A stretch of DNA of 64,000 nt, from the IMG/VR virus record IMGVR_UViG_3300018424_000008, positions 1 through 64,000 of that record. The stretch is one strand, 5' to 3'. Both the position numbers and the translations under genes were made by a program. The first letter of the stretch is position 1, and each line of letters starts with the position of its first letter. This DNA comes from a virus. Shown piece by piece: positions 33,820-42,438 of the stretch. Below the pieces are notes generated by a model. The model did no database searches. It was not told where the DNA came from and worked only from the letters and a program-made list of their open reading frames with translations.

Positions 33820-33862
33820 ATTATTTTAAAGAACATTATATACTTATATATATACTTATATA

Positions 33863-34459
33863 TTACTCCATGTCACGATAATGTATAAAATAATTATACA
33901 GCTGTAACATTAATGCAAAAATCATTAAAAAAATAAACAAAGCTATTGACTGATTTTCATTAAGAAAATAAAAAATAACAATAACAATTAAGTTGCCACC
34001 AATTCCAGCCACGCCATCTCTAAATGTGGCACAATATTTATATTGCTCGAACACTTCTTTTTTGTACTTGTCAACAACATATACGTCCCAACCTATATGC
34101 AATACAATCGAGTTAACACAAAAGAAGATAGACAAAAATGATTCTGTCCATAAAAAAAAGAGCTGATCATAAAAATATAACAACGTTGCAAAAACATAAG
34201 TAAAGTTTAAACAAATAATAGTACTATATGATTTCTTAACATGGGTGCCCTTAAAGTAAGGTGATATTAAACCACCTAACCTCACCATAATTAAATAAAT
34301 AGAGATATAAGTAGTTGTCCACAACATACCCTGTAGTTTCATTATTATTGGTGATATCAATGCCCATGTACACTGTATATATAACCCAATCATCAGCTGA
34401 TCTTTTAAAAATCTATCAAAACTTTTAAAATCATTATATAATTCTTTTATCTTACTCAT
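33863..34459 (-). CDS. multi-spanning membrane protein
   Basis: 198 aa with five to six predicted membrane helices (for example IGLYIQCTWALISPIIM, TTYISIYLIMVRLGGLISPY, TIICLNFTYVFATLLYFY, FLSIFFCVNSIVLHIGW, GGNLIVIVIFYFL, LFIFLMIFALMLQLYNYF). Charged loops contain R-L-G-G-L-I-S-P-Y-F-K-G and R-D-G-V-A-G-I-G-G, loosely like half of a transporter of the major facilitator type. The size is too large for a typical holin. It lies just upstream of the tmRNA. Function unknown. Confidence 0.75.
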   Translation of the reverse strand: MSKIKELYNDFKSFDRFLKDQLMIGLYIQCTWALISPIIMKLQGMLWTTTYISIYLIMVRLGGLISPYFKGTHVKKSYSTIICLNFTYVFATLLYFYDQLFFLWTESFLSIFFCVNSIVLHIGWDVYVVDKYKKEVFEQYKYCATFRDGVAGIGGNLIVIVIFYFLNENQSIALFIFLMIFALMLQLYNYFIHYRDME

Positions 34460-34487
34460 AGTAACAAACTATACTATATAACAACAG

Positions 34488-34535
34488 CTTTTATAAAAAA
34501 CAGGCCGGGTCGCGTAAATAAAGTTACCACCCGGC
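34488..34535 (-). terminator. rho-independent terminator
   Basis: Minus strand GCCGGGT / ACCCGGC 7-bp stem with an 18-base loop, followed by CTG and a T6 run. It ends transcription after the 34624-35646 gene. Confidence 0.8.
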
Positions 34536-34623
34536 GTCTAACTCATACCTAAAATAAGTCAGCTGTTTTATTATTTGTTTTTTGTAATGATACAATATAT
34601 ATATATCACGTAAAACAGTTTTT

Positions 34624-35646
34624 CTATCTTTTAAAGTTGAACTGCAGCTTCGGCGGAGATGACTCAGCTTTTATTTTGCCCATAACATCTACATAAATAG
34701 TTTCTTTATAATATTTTGCAGGAATATGTGTTGGCGTATAAACATAATAAACATGCCAACCTAAAGGAGCACTGCGAGAATCATATACTTCCATCTTTGC
34801 ATTTTTGCTAAATTCAGTATCAATATAAAAATTCATTCCAAAATTATCTGCATCAATCTTAGCCGGATCAAAAACAATAAAACATTTATGCTGATTAGCC
34901 TTTTTGCCAGAAGCACTCAATCCCGACATTTGACTGATAAAATATGCAAATTCCTGCAACTTCTGAGGATCATTATAATCTTTCTTGTCAATAAGCATTA
35001 AATATAATCTGCCTTTACCAAAATCATGACCATATCTTGCTTTTCCACCAGTAGGCTTAAGACCTTTTGATTTAATAGAGGCTTCATTAGCTTCAGCAGT
35101 ATAATGAACAATTAATTTATCTTGAATGCCCTCAATGCCGGCAAAGTAACTAGGATTTTTTTTGTGTGGTAATGGTTGCAACAACATAGTAAACTTCATT
35201 ATCAAATGACTTGGTTCTAACCTAGTCTGACCAGTGTTAACAACATGCCACCCTCTAGCATTACACCACTTTCTAAAATCATTAACAAATGAATCATAAA
35301 CTTTACTAAATTCTTTATATCCTTCATCTTCAAAATACCTAATTGTATTCCTAGTGTAACCAGGCGGAAGTGGAGACAATAGCATTGAATCCTCAATTGC
35401 CCCAATAATCATTGGTTCTATAATAAATTCTAGCTTGATAACACCAGTATAGTTAATATGAGTGTCACCACGGTACTTCATCTTAAAAGTTTCAGTTTTT
35501 TTATCATACTCATTATAATATGAGAATTGCAAACCGGTTGTGACTAAAATATCTTTAAAATATTCCCTAATCCTGTTAATCATGTCCTGATGATTGACAC
35601 TAGTTATATTCTCTGTTATAACATTTCTGATAAATTCTCTAATCAT
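34624..35646 (-). CDS. ADP-ribosyltransferase-like protein with class B targeting helix
   Basis: 340 aa. N-terminal helix MIREFIRNVITE (I-T-E) followed by NITSVNH. The C-terminal half resembles small ART/KptA-type folds: KLIVHYTAEANEASIKSKGL near 180 (H-Y-T with following I-x-x-x-G-L), then R-L-Y-L-M and late strands CFIVFDPAKI, WHVYYVYTPTHIP. Residues 1-170 form a separate domain (GDTHINYTGVIKLEFII). If packaged, it would enter the host with the DNA, as T4 Alt does. The ART assignment rests on pattern only and the catalytic residues are not certain. Confidence 0.7.
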   Translation of the reverse strand: MIREFIRNVITENITSVNHQDMINRIREYFKDILVTTGLQFSYYNEYDKKTETFKMKYRGDTHINYTGVIKLEFIIEPMIIGAIEDSMLLSPLPPGYTRNTIRYFEDEGYKEFSKVYDSFVNDFRKWCNARGWHVVNTGQTRLEPSHLIMKFTMLLQPLPHKKNPSYFAGIEGIQDKLIVHYTAEANEASIKSKGLKPTGGKARYGHDFGKGRLYLMLIDKKDYNDPQKLQEFAYFISQMSGLSASGKKANQHKCFIVFDPAKIDADNFGMNFYIDTEFSKNAKMEVYDSRSAPLGWHVYYVYTPTHIPAKYYKETIYVDVMGKIKAESSPPKLQFNFKR

Positions 35647-35677
35647 ACAATAACTCCGATAAAATATAATTATCTAG

Positions 35678-36535
35678 TTATTTATAAAATCCCCAGTGCA
35701 TCGTTAAATCATATATATTCATGTCAAATTTAAGTAACACAATGTGTTCCTCATTACCATGTATATCAGTATTAGATCTCCCAATTATTTTATATTGTTC
35801 GAAACCTAAATTAGCTAACAAATCCCTGTGCTTTCTGTAAAAATCTTTATCATTAGGAGCTGAAACACCGAAAATAAGTGAATACTTGTGACCACGATTA
35901 GGAACAAATACGTCTAACTCTGACAATTCAGATATATTGTATAATATGGTTGCTGTTTCATCTACTATTTGATATCCCCAATCTTTAACTCCAAATCTTT
36001 CACTACAGTTTAAAAGTATAGATAAAAATCCTCTTTTTTCTTCGCCGCCACGAAAAAAACCATCTTTGTCAATCAAACTAATTCTAACAGCAGAAATTAC
36101 CTCATAATTTGAATCATCATCCTCTTTCCCAACAATATACAAATTATTATGCAACCAAACATATCTATCACGATTACCGGGTATCTTTAACCCATATGAC
36201 AATGCATTACATATATCTTCATTATCAATATTTCTAACAAACATCTGATGCTTTGCATGTGTCTCATATTCTATATTGTTTACTGCCCGGCCACCACGCT
36301 TAGGGCCTTTCATTACATTAAGTATCATATTTGTGTCATTACTAGCAACCTTTACCAATACATTGTTCAAGTAATAACCAAGCTTTCCATTTTCCTTCCT
36401 GTCCGCAACACGATACAATTTAAACTTCTTACCCCAGCTTAAAACATCCAACACATTCTGCTGTACAGCTTCACTCTCTAAACTAGGACCATTATAATTA
36501 TCTAAATTGTATCCAGCATCCGTTAACTTACACAT
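35678..36535 (-). CDS. hypothetical protein without targeting helix
   Basis: 285 aa, AAGGAGG before ATG 36535. It starts MCKLTDAGYNLDNYNG, with no amphipathic helix, unlike its neighbours. Beta-rich segments (YVWLHNNLYIVGK, ISAVRISLIDKDG) are followed by FYRKHRDLLANLGFEQYKI near 240, a helix-turn reminiscent of the end of GNAT domains, then HIVLLKFDMNIYD. A palindromic sequence lies upstream. Function unknown. Confidence 0.75.
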   Translation of the reverse strand: MCKLTDAGYNLDNYNGPSLESEAVQQNVLDVLSWGKKFKLYRVADRKENGKLGYYLNNVLVKVASNDTNMILNVMKGPKRGGRAVNNIEYETHAKHQMFVRNIDNEDICNALSYGLKIPGNRDRYVWLHNNLYIVGKEDDDSNYEVISAVRISLIDKDGFFRGGEEKRGFLSILLNCSERFGVKDWGYQIVDETATILYNISELSELDVFVPNRGHKYSLIFGVSAPNDKDFYRKHRDLLANLGFEQYKIIGRSNTDIHGNEEHIVLLKFDMNIYDLTMHWGFYK

Positions 36536-36551
36536 AAAAAACCTCCTTAAA

Positions 36552-36571
36552 TATAGTGTATTAATACTATA
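36552..36571 (-). promoter_or_regulatory. palindrome upstream of the 36535 gene
   Basis: TATAGT-8 nt-ACTATA inverted repeat 17 bp before the start codon and overlapping a TATA-rich region. It could be an operator or simply the -10 region; symmetry is the only evidence. Confidence 0.35.
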
Positions 36572-36605
36572 CCCAAAGAGGTCACATTTTATAAAAATAT
36601 TCTAA

Positions 36606-37550
36606 TTAGCTTTTTCCATATTTTTCAACGCGGTTAAAAATGTCAAAATTCAACCGAAAGTCATGAGCATATCGATCGCCACCCTTGCCGTCTTCGCCTA
36701 GCAGAGGTCTAATCTTATTTTTCTTTTGATCACCATGCTCGTAGTAATTCAAAAAATTCAATATGCCTTCTACACATTCTTTTATTGCTTCATCGCTAAA
36801 GTTTAAAATTGGTCCATCATCCCTTTTGTTTTCAGGCACGAAATATATAGGGTTTGAACCTCTATCTTCTGTTTCAGGACGGCTAGTGCCGAAGAATAAC
36901 TTTTGTACTTCTCCGGTCTTGTCGGATAAATATTTTTTTCCATATTTTTTACCAACAGCATCAACACCGGCCGGTATACCAACATGTTGACGTGCTTTGG
37001 AGGGTTTATCGAAGCCTAAAGCTATATCACGCGGAGAAAATGTAGCACTAATTTCTTGATCCTTATGTGCAGCATTTTTTTCCTTTTCTTTGTGGATAAC
37101 ATAATCATGTTTAGGTATTGACCCACCAAGCTTGTCTTCCAATAAAACTAATTTTCGTTTGGTCAATTTAATTACTGGTACTTTGCCGCTAACTTCCAGG
37201 AGTGCTGAAATACTAACATTTGCATATTTTTTCTGTGTTTCAGTACTATATTCACCGACTGAAGTTTTGGCTAATATTGGTAAATCTCTTATGTCAATGT
37301 TTAATTCGAGCCTTGGGTGTGCTGCATTTCGATCTGCTTGTAAATCATAATACCTCAGATCAACCTTCACTGGCGTTTGCATAGTAAGAAAATTATAAAT
37401 GTTAGATGCACCTCGCCCTAATGAACCCATAAACTCACCAGTGTGTATTTTCACCCGGTCCATAAATGTCTCTTGCAACAAGTCTCTTACACGCTTCCTA
37501 GCATATTCCTCAGCAATAATCTTTTTCAAAGTTGTCTTTTTAATTTTCAT
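36606..37550 (-). CDS. class A targeting-helix protein, unknown body
   Basis: 314 aa, GGGGT before ATG. The first 27 residues (MKIKKTTLKKIIAEEYARKR, then VRDLLQE) are almost identical to those of the next gene upstream (37572-38255), but the bodies differ. The predicted cleavage follows L-Q-E, before TFMDRV. The body has strands (VKVDLRYYDLQADR, PRLELNIDIRDL) and ends in LRPLLGEDGKGGDRYAHDFR, somewhat like the C-terminus of its neighbour. Function unknown. Confidence 0.8.
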   Translation of the reverse strand: MKIKKTTLKKIIAEEYARKRVRDLLQETFMDRVKIHTGEFMGSLGRGASNIYNFLTMQTPVKVDLRYYDLQADRNAAHPRLELNIDIRDLPILAKTSVGEYSTETQKKYANVSISALLEVSGKVPVIKLTKRKLVLLEDKLGGSIPKHDYVIHKEKEKNAAHKDQEISATFSPRDIALGFDKPSKARQHVGIPAGVDAVGKKYGKKYLSDKTGEVQKLFFGTSRPETEDRGSNPIYFVPENKRDDGPILNFSDEAIKECVEGILNFLNYYEHGDQKKNKIRPLLGEDGKGGDRYAHDFRLNFDIFNRVEKYGKS

Positions 37551-37571
37551 AATACTACCCCATATTTTAAT

Positions 37572-38255
37572 TTATGATAAATCGCCAGTTATATTCCAAG
37601 ACCAAGTAGGGGTGTCATCACCTAGTAGTCTTCGGTTCTTACCACCATAAAAATAATATAATTTTTTTAATATTTGATCAGTTATTGATTTTACTGATTC
37701 TTTGGTTACAGGCCTGTCCCCATAAACACGTTTGTTCCTGCCATCTTCATTTGGCACCATTTCACTGTAGAAAAAAGCTGGGCTTTGAAATTGGATGTCC
37801 TCACTTTTTTTGAGACCTTTTGTACCAAACGGACCTCCAAATCCATATTCACCCGTTCTTCTTGCAAAGTTCACCTGTGCATCAGGTCCCTTGAGACCCA
37901 TTACAATAGGAACATCTCCGACATGTGTTACACGTGTGTCTCCATTTTTTAGCTGTTTTAAATTTAACTCTGCTCTGTACAAGAAGTGAGGAAAACTTGA
38001 GCTGTGACGTGCAGAAATTCCGGAATTTTTTATTGTAAACTCAATTTTAAGATTATAATCTTTTCCACGTGTATTTTCTTTAACTTCTACTTTTATTGCA
38101 TCACGCATTCTTAACCAGTTATAAGCACCTTTCGCCATATTCAACACCGGTGATTGATCAAAATCAAACATTCCCTCTTGCAACATGTCTCTTACACGCT
38201 TTCTCGCATATTCCTCAGCAATAATCTTTTTTAAAGCTGTCTTTTTAATTTTCAT
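37572..38255 (-). CDS. class A targeting-helix protein, paralogue of the previous
   Basis: 227 aa. N-terminal helix MKIKKTALKKIIAEEYARKR then VRDMLQE; the predicted mature start is GMFDFDQSPV. Shared features with the 314-aa protein: AIKVEVKENTRGKDYNLKIE strands, a Y-F-Y-G-G-K helix end and the R-R-L-L-G-D-D segment near the C-terminus. Thus a tandem duplication with diverged bodies. Function unknown. Confidence 0.8.
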   Translation of the reverse strand: MKIKKTALKKIIAEEYARKRVRDMLQEGMFDFDQSPVLNMAKGAYNWLRMRDAIKVEVKENTRGKDYNLKIEFTIKNSGISARHSSSFPHFLYRAELNLKQLKNGDTRVTHVGDVPIVMGLKGPDAQVNFARRTGEYGFGGPFGTKGLKKSEDIQFQSPAFFYSEMVPNEDGRNKRVYGDRPVTKESVKSITDQILKKLYYFYGGKNRRLLGDDTPTWSWNITGDLS

Positions 38256-38268
38256 GATATTACCCCCC

Positions 38269-39165
38269 CTATTGATATTTTTTATTTTTATTTTTGCTTA
38301 AGTCATAATAATCTTCAGCTTTTTTCTGCACTGCTTCCCTATCCGGATTGCCCTTTTCCCCATACATGAAATGACCAAAAGTTTCCAAATCTGACATGTC
38401 TGGAGCAGTACCAGTTCTTAAATCTATTTTACTACCAGGATTTAATTTGGATATATCTTTATTCACCAACTGTTGATGAAAATCTCGTCTTACATTCTCC
38501 GCATCACCAAAAGTTTGCGGCATGTTAAATATATTCTCATCAGCTTCACGCCAACCCTTAGAATAATTACGACGACTTTCAAAATCCCAACTGTCACCTT
38601 CAAAATCAAACATGTACTTGAAATAACCATTATCGCCAGATACCTTCCGGAAATTATGTACAGGTCCCTTCAATGCTTTAGTCCCTAACCATGATGGTAT
38701 ATATTTATCCCATATCTGCATTGGGCTTTGTCTGTCTACCCTGCTTCCCCACCATCTGCCATCTAGATTTAAACCCAAAGTTTCATAATCATCACCAGAC
38801 AACCTAGTTTTTCTAGGGTCACCATAATACCACAACAACAAATCTTCCAAACTATCAGGCACTTCTGACGTCAGAAAACTTTGCGTAGAAGACAAGTCAG
38901 ACAATAACTCAACAGCCTTATCATAATCTCGTTTAGGCATTCTAGGATAGTATCTTGTAAGATTTTTGAGGTGCTCCAACGCCTGATCATACCTTAATTC
39001 CTTGTCAGATATCATACGCTTTATTTCCGCCACAATATCTTCAACAGGTACCTTCTCAGCAGCCATGCCCTGAAGTTTGTAGTATTCCTTCGTAGATTCA
39101 TTAAGTCTAGACTTTCGACTCAGCTCCTCACGAATAATACGCTTTAACGCACCCTTTTTTATCAT
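38269..39165 (-). CDS. class A targeting-helix protein
   Basis: 298 aa. The start MIKKGALKRIIREELSRKSR then LNE is followed by STKEYYK. The body: a helical region (about 30-110: EDIVAEIKRMISDKELRYDQ, LEHLKNLTRYYPRM), a Trp/Gly-rich region (LDGRWWGSRVDRQSPMQIW), and an acidic/basic C-terminus. No known domain. Confidence 0.8.
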   Translation of the reverse strand: MIKKGALKRIIREELSRKSRLNESTKEYYKLQGMAAEKVPVEDIVAEIKRMISDKELRYDQALEHLKNLTRYYPRMPKRDYDKAVELLSDLSSTQSFLTSEVPDSLEDLLLWYYGDPRKTRLSGDDYETLGLNLDGRWWGSRVDRQSPMQIWDKYIPSWLGTKALKGPVHNFRKVSGDNGYFKYMFDFEGDSWDFESRRNYSKGWREADENIFNMPQTFGDAENVRRDFHQQLVNKDISKLNPGSKIDLRTGTAPDMSDLETFGHFMYGEKGNPDREAVQKKAEDYYDLSKNKNKKYQ

Positions 39166-39204
39166 TTAATTACCTTTTATTTAATTTTAGTATTAAATGT
39201 AATA

Positions 39205-39822
39205 TTATTTAAGCATGAGCCTAATTTTTCTTCTTATATTTTCTTCTAAATTATCTTCACTTGGATCATAAAGATTATCTTCTTTTTCGTCATAAAAGGT
39301 GTTAGGCAAGCTAGCTCTATGTTTTGCATAAGCTTCTGTATCACCGCCAGGGCCACTAACACTCAATTGACCACTTCTGTGTAATTTCATTAAATCAGAT
39401 GAGCTTACATCAATACCAAGTTCCCTAGACAAATGACCAGCCCAGACATTACAGAAATTTTCCACAACATCACCGCCTCTTCTTCTTACCGAACCCATAT
39501 CCAATGATATTCTAGAACGATTGCCATATTTTTCTCGTTTCTCTCTGCTTGTTTTACCTCTTAAACTTGTTTCATGTTTCATATTTTCCGCTGCTATGTT
39601 ATGCGCCTGATGTCCAATAGATCTTTCTTGAGATCCCATATGCGAGCCATCTTTAAATACGGCAAAAAATGTTGATGATAGCTCTCCATCAGGGCCTTTA
39701 GCTATATCTACATTTAACTGTTGTAGTTTTTTACCCGCACTCTCATTGAGCATACGTCTGAATTTTAGTCTTGTGTATTCTTCACGTATAATTTGTCTTA
39801 GTTGTTTTTTTGATATTTTCAT
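39205..39822 (-). CDS. class A targeting-helix protein
   Basis: 205 aa. MKISKKQLRQIIREEYTRLK then FRRMLNE is a textbook class A helix, with predicted cut before SAGKK. The body contains SSTFFAVFKDGSHMGSQERS, a basic R-G-K-T-S-R-E-K-R segment, and NFCNVWAGHLSRELGIDVSS. The C-terminus ENIRRKIRLMLK is itself a basic amphipathic helix. Function unknown. Confidence 0.8.
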   Translation of the reverse strand: MKISKKQLRQIIREEYTRLKFRRMLNESAGKKLQQLNVDIAKGPDGELSSTFFAVFKDGSHMGSQERSIGHQAHNIAAENMKHETSLRGKTSREKREKYGNRSRISLDMGSVRRRGGDVVENFCNVWAGHLSRELGIDVSSSDLMKLHRSGQLSVSGPGGDTEAYAKHRASLPNTFYDEKEDNLYDPSEDNLEENIRRKIRLMLK

Positions 39823-39833
39823 GGTTGTCCCCC

Positions 39834-40073
39834 TTAATATGAGCTAATAGCTTCTTCAATTGTTTCTATATTTGCATGTGGAAATTTTGATTGTATATAT
39901 TCTATTAAACTTTCTTTGGTCATGACATCTAATAAATGATCTATTTCATCCATAGCTAATCTAATTGAATCTACTAAATCTTCATTAATCTCTTCATTAA
40001 GTATCCTGCGATTTTGCAAACGCACATACTCTTTTCTGATAATTTGCTTTAATTGCTTTTTTGATATCTTCAT
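39834..40073 (-). CDS. short class A targeting-helix protein
   Basis: 79 aa. MKISKKQLKQIIRKEYVRLQ then NRRILNE, leaving a predicted mature peptide of only about 52 residues (EINEDLVDSIRLAMDEIDHL, then KESLIEYIQSKFPHANIETI). The body is acidic and helical. It is one of the smallest cargoes and follows a promoter-like gap at 40074-40174. Confidence 0.78.
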   Translation of the reverse strand: MKISKKQLKQIIRKEYVRLQNRRILNEEINEDLVDSIRLAMDEIDHLLDVMTKESLIEYIQSKFPHANIETIEEAISSY

Positions 40074-40174
40074 TTGCTTCCTTAAAATCTATACCAATAA
40101 ATATAAACAACAAAATAAAAAACACGAAAAACTTTTGGCGCGCGATACACCCATAGATCACCACGTACAACAAT

Positions 40175-40193
40175 GTCTAGGCTCCCCCTAGAC
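40175..40193 (-). terminator. hairpin after the 40197 gene
   Basis: GTCTAGG / CCTAGAC stem with a 5-base loop directly after the stop codon, followed on the minus strand by ATTGTTGT. A weak T-tract makes it a moderate terminator. Confidence 0.55.
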
Positions 40194-40196
40194 ATC

Positions 40197-40592
40197 TTAT
40201 GCAACAGATCTCCGCGGCAAATTATCAATCACAACCTGCTTCAATTCCTGCCTAAACTGCGGATCATTTTTATTTTCCAACAACCAAGCTGTTACCTTTG
40301 CAGCTGCACCAGGCAAACCAAAAAACCCAGGCATCGTTGGTGGTATTACAGTTTTCACACCAGAATTATACAATGTCTGATACTGTTGCCAGTTTATAAC
40401 ACGGCACCTTTTATAAACATACTCACGAGCCTCAGTAGCATATTTTCCTTTTACTAAACCAAATACCGCGCCTTTTAAATTACCAGTCTGCGCCTTGTCA
40501 GCCAAACCATTAAGGTAATCTTCTAACCCCGGGTCAATAGACTCACGAAGAATCATTTCATATATTAATTTTCTTATGTACCTTCTTAACAT
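40197..40592 (-). CDS. class B targeting-helix protein inside the class A cluster
   Basis: 131 aa. MLRRYIRKLIYEMILRE followed by SIDPGLED; I-Y-E and L-R-E are both possible cut sites. The body has helices (YLNGLADKAQTGNLKGAVF, AREYVYKRCRVINWQQYQTL), a Gly/Pro segment (IPPTMPGFFGLPGAAAKV) and a final helix. Function unknown. Confidence 0.75.
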   Translation of the reverse strand: MLRRYIRKLIYEMILRESIDPGLEDYLNGLADKAQTGNLKGAVFGLVKGKYATEAREYVYKRCRVINWQQYQTLYNSGVKTVIPPTMPGFFGLPGAAAKVTAWLLENKNDPQFRQELKQVVIDNLPRRSVA

Positions 40593-40598
40593 GTAATA

Positions 40599-41120
40599 TT
40601 ACTCCGGGAGAAATAATTCTAATAATTTAATTACTTGGTCTTCTCGACCATATCTAGCTATTAAATCGGGCCAAGTTTCAGATTCATCTGTACTCCCGGG
40701 AGGCCGGCCCATTTGAGTTAAATAATTGATATCGACATGTTCTTCTAGAATATTGTTCCTAATCCAGTCGCAGTAACCAGCACATCTTCTCAACATTTCT
40801 ATTAATGCATCAATTTGTTTGTGTCTGATATTATCATCAATGTCCCACCAATTATATGCCTCTATTTCTAGAAATTTAGCATTTCTAATTACAACCCAGT
40901 TTTGTGGTCTTTCGTAACTATATTCATCACCATATAATTCATGCAAATATGAATCATGATCGATTACATGACTTTTATCCGGATTAGCCATTCGATATTC
41001 TTCTATATCATGCAAATTGCCTTGATCATCGATGAAACCAAATGATATATAATTACAGGCTGTGTTAGAAGTTTCTAACAGTATGTTTCTAATATATTTT
41101 CTTAGTGCGAAGCCTAGCAT
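40599..41120 (-). CDS. class B targeting-helix protein
   Basis: 173 aa. MLGFALRKYIRNILLE followed by TSNTACNY. The start lies inside the 3' end of the preceding gene (32-bp overlap, other frame) and directly after DNA that encodes a class A helix in that other frame. The body has NWVVIRNAKFLEIEAYNWWD and an acidic helical part (DALIEMLRRCAGYCDWIRNN). The residues YGDEYSYERPQNW do not match a known motif. Confidence 0.75.
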   Translation of the reverse strand: MLGFALRKYIRNILLETSNTACNYISFGFIDDQGNLHDIEEYRMANPDKSHVIDHDSYLHELYGDEYSYERPQNWVVIRNAKFLEIEAYNWWDIDDNIRHKQIDALIEMLRRCAGYCDWIRNNILEEHVDINYLTQMGRPPGSTDESETWPDLIARYGREDQVIKLLELFLPE

Positions 41121-42090
41121 TGTTTAATCTCATTTTTCTTCTATATTCTTCTCGTATTATTTTCTTAAGAGCAGACTTAGGTATTTTGTAAGATTCAAGC
41201 TTGTGAATACCTTTCTTCCCCTGTGATAAAGCAGGCGAAATAGTATCAGTAACAAACTTAGCCGTACCAAATAATTCTATGGCTTGTTTAACCCATGCAA
41301 TCGGACCAGCAAACTGTTCAATCGCTTTACCTGCTAATTTTTCCACAAGCTCCTGAATTTTGTTCTTGAACTCTTCGACAAAACCAAATTTTTCTTTAAT
41401 AACATCAAACACTTTTTCCTTGACAGCATCTAAAACATCTTCCTTTGCATCTTCTATTTTACCAGTAAGATAGTCTAATACTTCCCCTTTAAAATGTTTA
41501 ACTGGTTCTTTTAATATTTCAATAGCATTACCTAGCTTGTCACTGATTTCAAAATTATCATCTAAATATTTTACACCTAGTATATACGCTAAGTTTGACA
41601 ACAAGCCTTTCCAACCAGAGATTTTTGCTACACTAACTCTGAAACTATCTATAGTCTTAGCAATCTTATACAAGCCTTTTGCAAATGTTGGCATGTTGTA
41701 TTTTTTTAAATAATCGCCTATTTTATTAATTTTGTTAGCAATATTTTTACCTGCAGCCCTCCCGGAGTATTGCACGAAAACATTAATCTGCTTAAGCATT
41801 TTTCCATTTTGCACAGCTGCTGTAAGAGCAGCAACAATACCCTTGACGTCTGAACCAAATTCGTTTATTGCTTCGATTGGCTCCATGGCCTTTTTTTTAA
41901 TTTTATTAAAACCCTTACCTAGAAATTTTTTAGCAGGATCCCACCAACTTTCAAAAAGCAAATGTTCTCTAAGAATTGCCTCTTGTAGCTGGATATTATA
42001 ACGACCCTCAACTAGTAATCCGCGTTCGAAACCTAGTACCTCTACGATATAATTTTCACTTAACTCATGCGGTGTTATTAAACTTGACAT
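41089..42090 (-). CDS. amphipathic-helix-rich protein with a class A helix at its C-terminus
   Basis: 333 aa, AAGGAG before ATG 42090. It does not start with a targeting helix but has L-L-V-E-G and L-L-F-E-S near residues 25 and 45. The body is long lysine-rich amphipathic helices (NKINKIGDYLKKYNMP, VKEKVFDVIKEKFGF) and a hydrophobic part (AIEQFAGPIAWVKQAIELFG). Near residue 305 it reads KIPKSALKKIIREEYRRKMR, a full class A helix, and ends 10 residues later. The last 32 bp overlap the next gene. Colicin-like or membrane-active function is possible; unproven. Confidence 0.75.
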   Translation of the reverse strand: MSSLITPHELSENYIVEVLGFERGLLVEGRYNIQLQEAILREHLLFESWWDPAKKFLGKGFNKIKKKAMEPIEAINEFGSDVKGIVAALTAAVQNGKMLKQINVFVQYSGRAAGKNIANKINKIGDYLKKYNMPTFAKGLYKIAKTIDSFRVSVAKISGWKGLLSNLAYILGVKYLDDNFEISDKLGNAIEILKEPVKHFKGEVLDYLTGKIEDAKEDVLDAVKEKVFDVIKEKFGFVEEFKNKIQELVEKLAGKAIEQFAGPIAWVKQAIELFGTAKFVTDTISPALSQGKKGIHKLESYKIPKSALKKIIREEYRRKMRLNNARLRTKKIY

Positions 42091-42101
42091 TGATTTACTC
42101 C

Positions 42102-42422
42102 TTATTGTATATTCATTTGACTTTCAAAATGTAGTTGAACAGCTGCTAATACTCCCGCTTCAGCATCTTCACAGCCCATCTCAATACAGCACTCTCTTAC
42201 ACATTTATGCATAGTGATACTAAAACGTCGACCCTGCATTAATTCAAGTTCGACTTTCGTACGATGTAGATTTAGTTTTTCTATACATTTCTTGATGCAT
42301 TCTTCAACAATATCAGCTGACGACTCGTTCAGAGTGCTGAATGCGTACGCGTTCCACAATCTTCTGTGTCTTGCATACTCTTCCTTAATAATACGTTTTA
42401 GTGTCTTTCTAGATATTTTCAT
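42102..42422 (-). CDS. class A targeting-helix protein
   Basis: 106 aa. MKISRKTLKRIIKEEYARHR then RLWNAYAFSTLNE (L-N-E), followed by SSADIVEEC. The mature part (about 72 aa) contains five cysteines (ECIKKCIEK, KCVRECCIEMGC) spaced as in a helical zinc-site or disulfide protein. It ends QLHFESQMNIQ. Function unknown. Confidence 0.78.
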   Translation of the reverse strand: MKISRKTLKRIIKEEYARHRRLWNAYAFSTLNESSADIVEECIKKCIEKLNLHRTKVELELMQGRRFSITMHKCVRECCIEMGCEDAEAGVLAAVQLHFESQMNIQ

Positions 42423-42438
42423 ATTTATCTCCTAACTA

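Noticed and set aside
33819-33862. TATATACTT repeats upstream of the tmRNA as a regulatory repeat
   Set aside because: They are short, AT-only and may simply be the promoter region; no clear function can be read.
36841-36870. GGGTTTGAACC resembling a tRNA T-arm on the minus strand
   Set aside because: The stem has a mismatch, no acceptor or D-arm can be drawn, and the sequence is inside a coding frame.
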